A program made the position numbers and the translations under genes. Under the pieces are notes generated by a model. It did not search any database, was not told the DNA's origin, and saw only the letters and a program-made list of their open reading frames with translations. This document shows positions 5,817 to 7,530 of a stretch of DNA of 7,530 nucleotides, piece after piece (positions within the stretch are counted from its first letter, which is position 1; each line of letters opens with the position of its first letter). This stretch comes from HGM12587 sp964561705 (GTDB lineage Bacteria; Bacillota; Clostridia; Lachnospirales; Lachnospiraceae). The DNA lies in NCBI GenBank assembly GCA_964561705.1, contig CAZLQJ010000075.1, forward strand, positions 1 through 7,530, in the 5' to 3' direction.

Positions 5817-6900
5817 AATTTTCGCTAACAACAGTTCCATCAGTAACTTTAAAAATTTTATCTATGGAAAATCTGCAATTTACAAATTCATCCAATCCAG
5901 TACAGGTGATCATTGCCTGAATGTCATGAATGTGGTCTAATAAATAGTTTTGACGATTTTTATCCAATTCAGACAATACATCATCTAATAACAAGATTGG
6001 CGTATCCCCTGTCATTTCCTTTACCAGTTCTATTTCTGATAATTTCAATGATAGAGCCGCACACCTTTGCTGTCCCTGGGAACCGAATTTTCTGACATCC
6101 ATGCCATCAAAATAAAATCCCAGATCATCTCTGTGAGGACCGGTGCCGGTAGTCTTTAAACGAAGATCCCTTTCTCTTCCTTCTTTTAATCGTTCCAAAA
6201 GGTCTTCTTTTTCACAATTTTTCAGATAGACAATCTCTAAATTTTCTTTTCCTCCGGAAAGAGAATCATGGATTTCATAAATAATCCGATTCAGGCGTTC
6301 TACAAATGCCTCTCTCTCCCGAATGATCCTTTCTCCATACTGACACAATTGAATATCCCAGATATCCAGTGTATCCTGCAGATCACTGCGGTAGGAAAGA
6401 TCTTTTAACAATTTATTTCTCTGAATAACAATTTTATTATACTTTGCAAGATCAGAAAGGTATAACTTGTTCAGCTGACAAAGCTCCATATCAATAAATC
6501 TTCTTTTATCCGCAGGTCCATTTTTTATGATATGAAGATCCTCCGGAGAGAAAAATACAAAATTGATCATTCCAAAAAGTTCACTGGCTTTTTTTATAGG
6601 AACTCCATCAATCGCTACCCCTTTTGATCTGTTATTTTTTAAATGAATATCTATTTTGTGAGAAATATTGTTTTTTCTTATCATGGTACTGATATGAGAT
6701 TCCTCTTCACGAAAACGAATGAGTTCTGCATCCTTCGTCGTTCGATGGGATTTTGTAGTACCACTCATATAAACAGCTTCTAAGATATTTGTTTTTCCCT
6801 GAGCATTATTACCATAAAAAATATTTGTACCACTGCTCAATTCCAGTTTTAAATTTTCATAATTTCTGTAATTTTTCAAACTCAGAGATTCTACAATCAT
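5815..6900 (-). CDS. recF: DNA replication and repair protein RecF
   Basis: RecF is an SMC-like ATPase that binds gapped DNA and, with RecO and RecR, helps load RecA at stalled forks and single-strand gaps. The 361-aa protein is of normal family length. It opens with SLKNYRNYENL (7-17), then a Walker A site GNNAQGKT (30-37). The ABC signature is FGSQGQQR (272-279), and Walker B is PILLLDDV with the D-loop SELD (301-313). Also family-typical are FVFFSPEDLHIIKNGPADKRR (114-134) and GPHRDDL (254-260). The start is supported by alignment of the usual N-terminus. Its ribosome binding site is poor (GGTGGG), so translation probably depends on coupling to yaaA, whose stop lies 9 nt upstream. gyrB follows after 9 nt, with no remB gene between as in B. 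subtilis. Confidence 0.97.
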   Translation of the reverse strand: MIVESLSLKNYRNYENLKLELSSGTNIFYGNNAQGKTNILEAVYMSGTTKSHRTTKDAELIRFREEESHISTMIRKNNISHKIDIHLKNNRSKGVAIDGVPIKKASELFGMINFVFFSPEDLHIIKNGPADKRRFIDMELCQLNKLYLSDLAKYNKIVIQRNKLLKDLSYRSDLQDTLDIWDIQLCQYGERIIREREAFVERLNRIIYEIHDSLSGGKENLEIVYLKNCEKEDLLERLKEGRERDLRLKTTGTGPHRDDLGFYFDGMDVRKFGSQGQQRCAALSLKLSEIELVKEMTGDTPILLLDDVLSELDKNRQNYLLDHIHDIQAMITCTGLDEFVNCRFSIDKIFKVTDGTVVSEN

Positions 6901-6902
6901 AT

Positions 6903-6908
6903 CCCACC
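6903..6908 (-). promoter_or_regulatory. weak recF ribosome binding site
   Basis: Between the yaaA stop and the recF ATG the only purine-rich sequence is TGGTGGGAT. GGTGGG, ending 2 nt before ATG, pairs imperfectly and too closely compared with the AGGAG sites of the other genes. This points to translational coupling with yaaA, or to deliberately low RecF synthesis. Both are inference. Confidence 0.5.
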
Positions 6909-6909
6909 A

Positions 6910-7119
6910 CTATTTTTCAATTTTAATTTCTTCTCCCTGGAAATTTACCAGGTCTCCATCATAGAGTTTTTTTCCTCTCTGGTATTCCACTTCTCCATTA
7001 ACCTTTACAAGTCCATTCTGAATGGCAATCTTTGCATCTACCCCTGTTTCAGAAAGTCCGCAAGCCTTTAAAGCCTGACCAAGTTTAATAAATTCATCTC
7101 TTAATTTAATAACTTCCAT
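6910..7119 (-). CDS. yaaA: S4-domain RNA-binding protein YaaA/RlbA
   Basis: This 69-aa protein is almost entirely one S4 RNA-binding domain (about residues 8-62). Visible S4 features are LGQALKACG (13-21), the helix around DAKIAIQNG (28-36), and VKVNGEVEYQRGKKLYDGDLV (about 37-58), the beta-hairpin that contacts RNA. The B. subtilis family member (YaaA, also called RlbA) is linked to ribosome large-subunit maturation. Its conserved position between dnaN and recF is as diagnostic as the sequence. The ATG is preceded by AGGAGA (7125-7130) at 5 nt, which overlaps the dnaN stop. It ends 9 nt before recF. The family and position are clear; the molecular target cannot be read from sequence. Confidence 0.93.
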   Translation of the reverse strand: MEVIKLRDEFIKLGQALKACGLSETGVDAKIAIQNGLVKVNGEVEYQRGKKLYDGDLVNFQGEEIKIEK

Positions 7120-7124
7120 GATAT

Positions 7125-7130
7125 TCTCCT
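7125..7130 (-). promoter_or_regulatory. yaaA ribosome binding site overlapping the dnaN stop
   Basis: AGGAGA lies 5 nt before the yaaA ATG. The dnaN stop TAG (7129-7131) provides its first two bases, the same geometry as the recF-gyrB junction. It decides the yaaA start and implies coupled translation with dnaN. Confidence 0.8.
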
Positions 7131-7530
7131 ATCTTGCTGCATTATTGAAATTCACCGGTAAGATCAGGTAAGTATAAGTTTCATTTTCATCTTTGATAAA
7201 ACAAGGTGCTTTTGGATTCACCATATAAAGGGTAACGATTTCATCATCAATGACACGAAGTGCATCGATTAAGAATTTCGGATTAAAACCGATCAAAATA
7301 TCTTTTCCCTCTTTTTTAATATCCATTTCTTCATTCATGGAACCTAACTGGGAATTGATCTGCAGCTTCATTCCTTCTTCATTTACATCCATAATGATCG
7401 GCTTTTTGTCACCTTCTTTCACCAGAAGTGTTGCACGGTCAATACAGCTTAAAAATTCTTTTTTATTTACTTTAACCTTTGTTTCGTAATCGCTGGAAAG
7501 CATCTGATTGATTCTAAAATACTCTCCTTC
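7129..7530 (-). CDS. dnaN: DNA polymerase III beta sliding clamp, C-terminal part (5' end outside window)
   Basis: DnaN forms the ring-shaped clamp that tethers the replicative polymerase to DNA and docks many partners. The reading frame stays open to the right edge, so the internal ATG at 7501-7503 is not the start. The visible 133 codons begin EGEYFRINQML and cover the end of domain II and all of domain III. The family is usually about 360-370 aa, so roughly 230 N-terminal residues are missing. Typical segments are KVNKKEFLSCIDRATLLV, the FNPKFLIDAL helix, and a strand region ending YTYLILPVNF at the C-terminus. That end contributes to the groove that binds clamp-binding peptides; a short NNAAR extension follows. 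It is the first visible gene of the leftward operon. Its promoter, dnaA and oriC are expected beyond the right edge. Confidence 0.95.
   Translation of the reverse strand, partial: EGEYFRINQMLSSDYETKVKVNKKEFLSCIDRATLLVKEGDKKPIIMDVNEEGMKLQINSQLGSMNEEMDIKKEGKDILIGFNPKFLIDALRVIDDEIVTLYMVNPKAPCFIKDENETYTYLILPVNFNNAAR

Noticed and set aside
7129..7503. A complete 124-aa gene starting at ATG 7503
   Set aside because: The frame continues without a stop to the window edge with DnaN-like residues (EGEYFRINQ), so this ATG is an internal methionine of dnaN.

Overview
The window comes from a low-GC Gram-positive bacterium, most likely a member of the Clostridia and plausibly Lachnospiraceae. The grounds are AT-rich coding sequence, strong AGGAG-type ribosome binding sites, consensus sigma-A promoters with long A/T tracts, and a GyrA (821 aa) and GyrB (638 aa) of Firmicutes type. 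The right-hand three quarters is the chromosomal-origin gene block read leftward on the minus strand: dnaN (3' part only), yaaA/rlbA, recF, gyrB, gyrA. The order (dnaA)-dnaN-yaaA-recF-gyrB-gyrA is the classic Firmicutes oriC arrangement, so oriC and dnaA are expected beyond the right edge, with leftward genes co-directional with replication.

Layout: positions 1-164 hold no gene. They contain a strong leftward promoter (-10 at 90-95, -35 at 113-118) with an A-tract upstream region and a leader resembling Gram-positive rRNA leaders, so a 16S gene may lie just off the left edge. Positions 165-252 are a minus-strand tRNA-Ser(GCU) with its own perfect sigma-A promoter at 303-331. Positions 332-408 hold a divergent promoter for the only plus-strand gene, a GtrB/DPM1-like family 2 glycosyltransferase with two C-terminal membrane segments (409-1353). 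A bidirectional terminator (1355-1404) separates it from the convergent gyrA (1410-3875). Then follow gyrB (3889-5805), recF (5815-6900), yaaA (6910-7119) and the dnaN C-terminal part (7129-7530).

The minus-strand genes work on DNA replication and topology: DnaN is the sliding clamp, RecF loads recombinase at gaps, GyrAB supplies negative supercoils, and YaaA is a small S4 RNA-binding protein tied to ribosome maturation. They form a compact operon with 9, 9, 9 and 13 nt between stop and start. All four upstream genes end in TAG, and twice that TAG is part of the next gene's Shine-Dalgarno sequence.

I see no novel defence, mobile or CRISPR system; this is largely a conserved housekeeping region. 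The points most worth a second look are a 26/28-bp duplicated promoter module shared by the tRNA-Ser promoter and the left-edge promoter, the uniform operon junctions, a glycine at the GyrA position equivalent to E. coli Asp87, a second GyrA-box-like motif, and the lack of remB between recF and gyrB.
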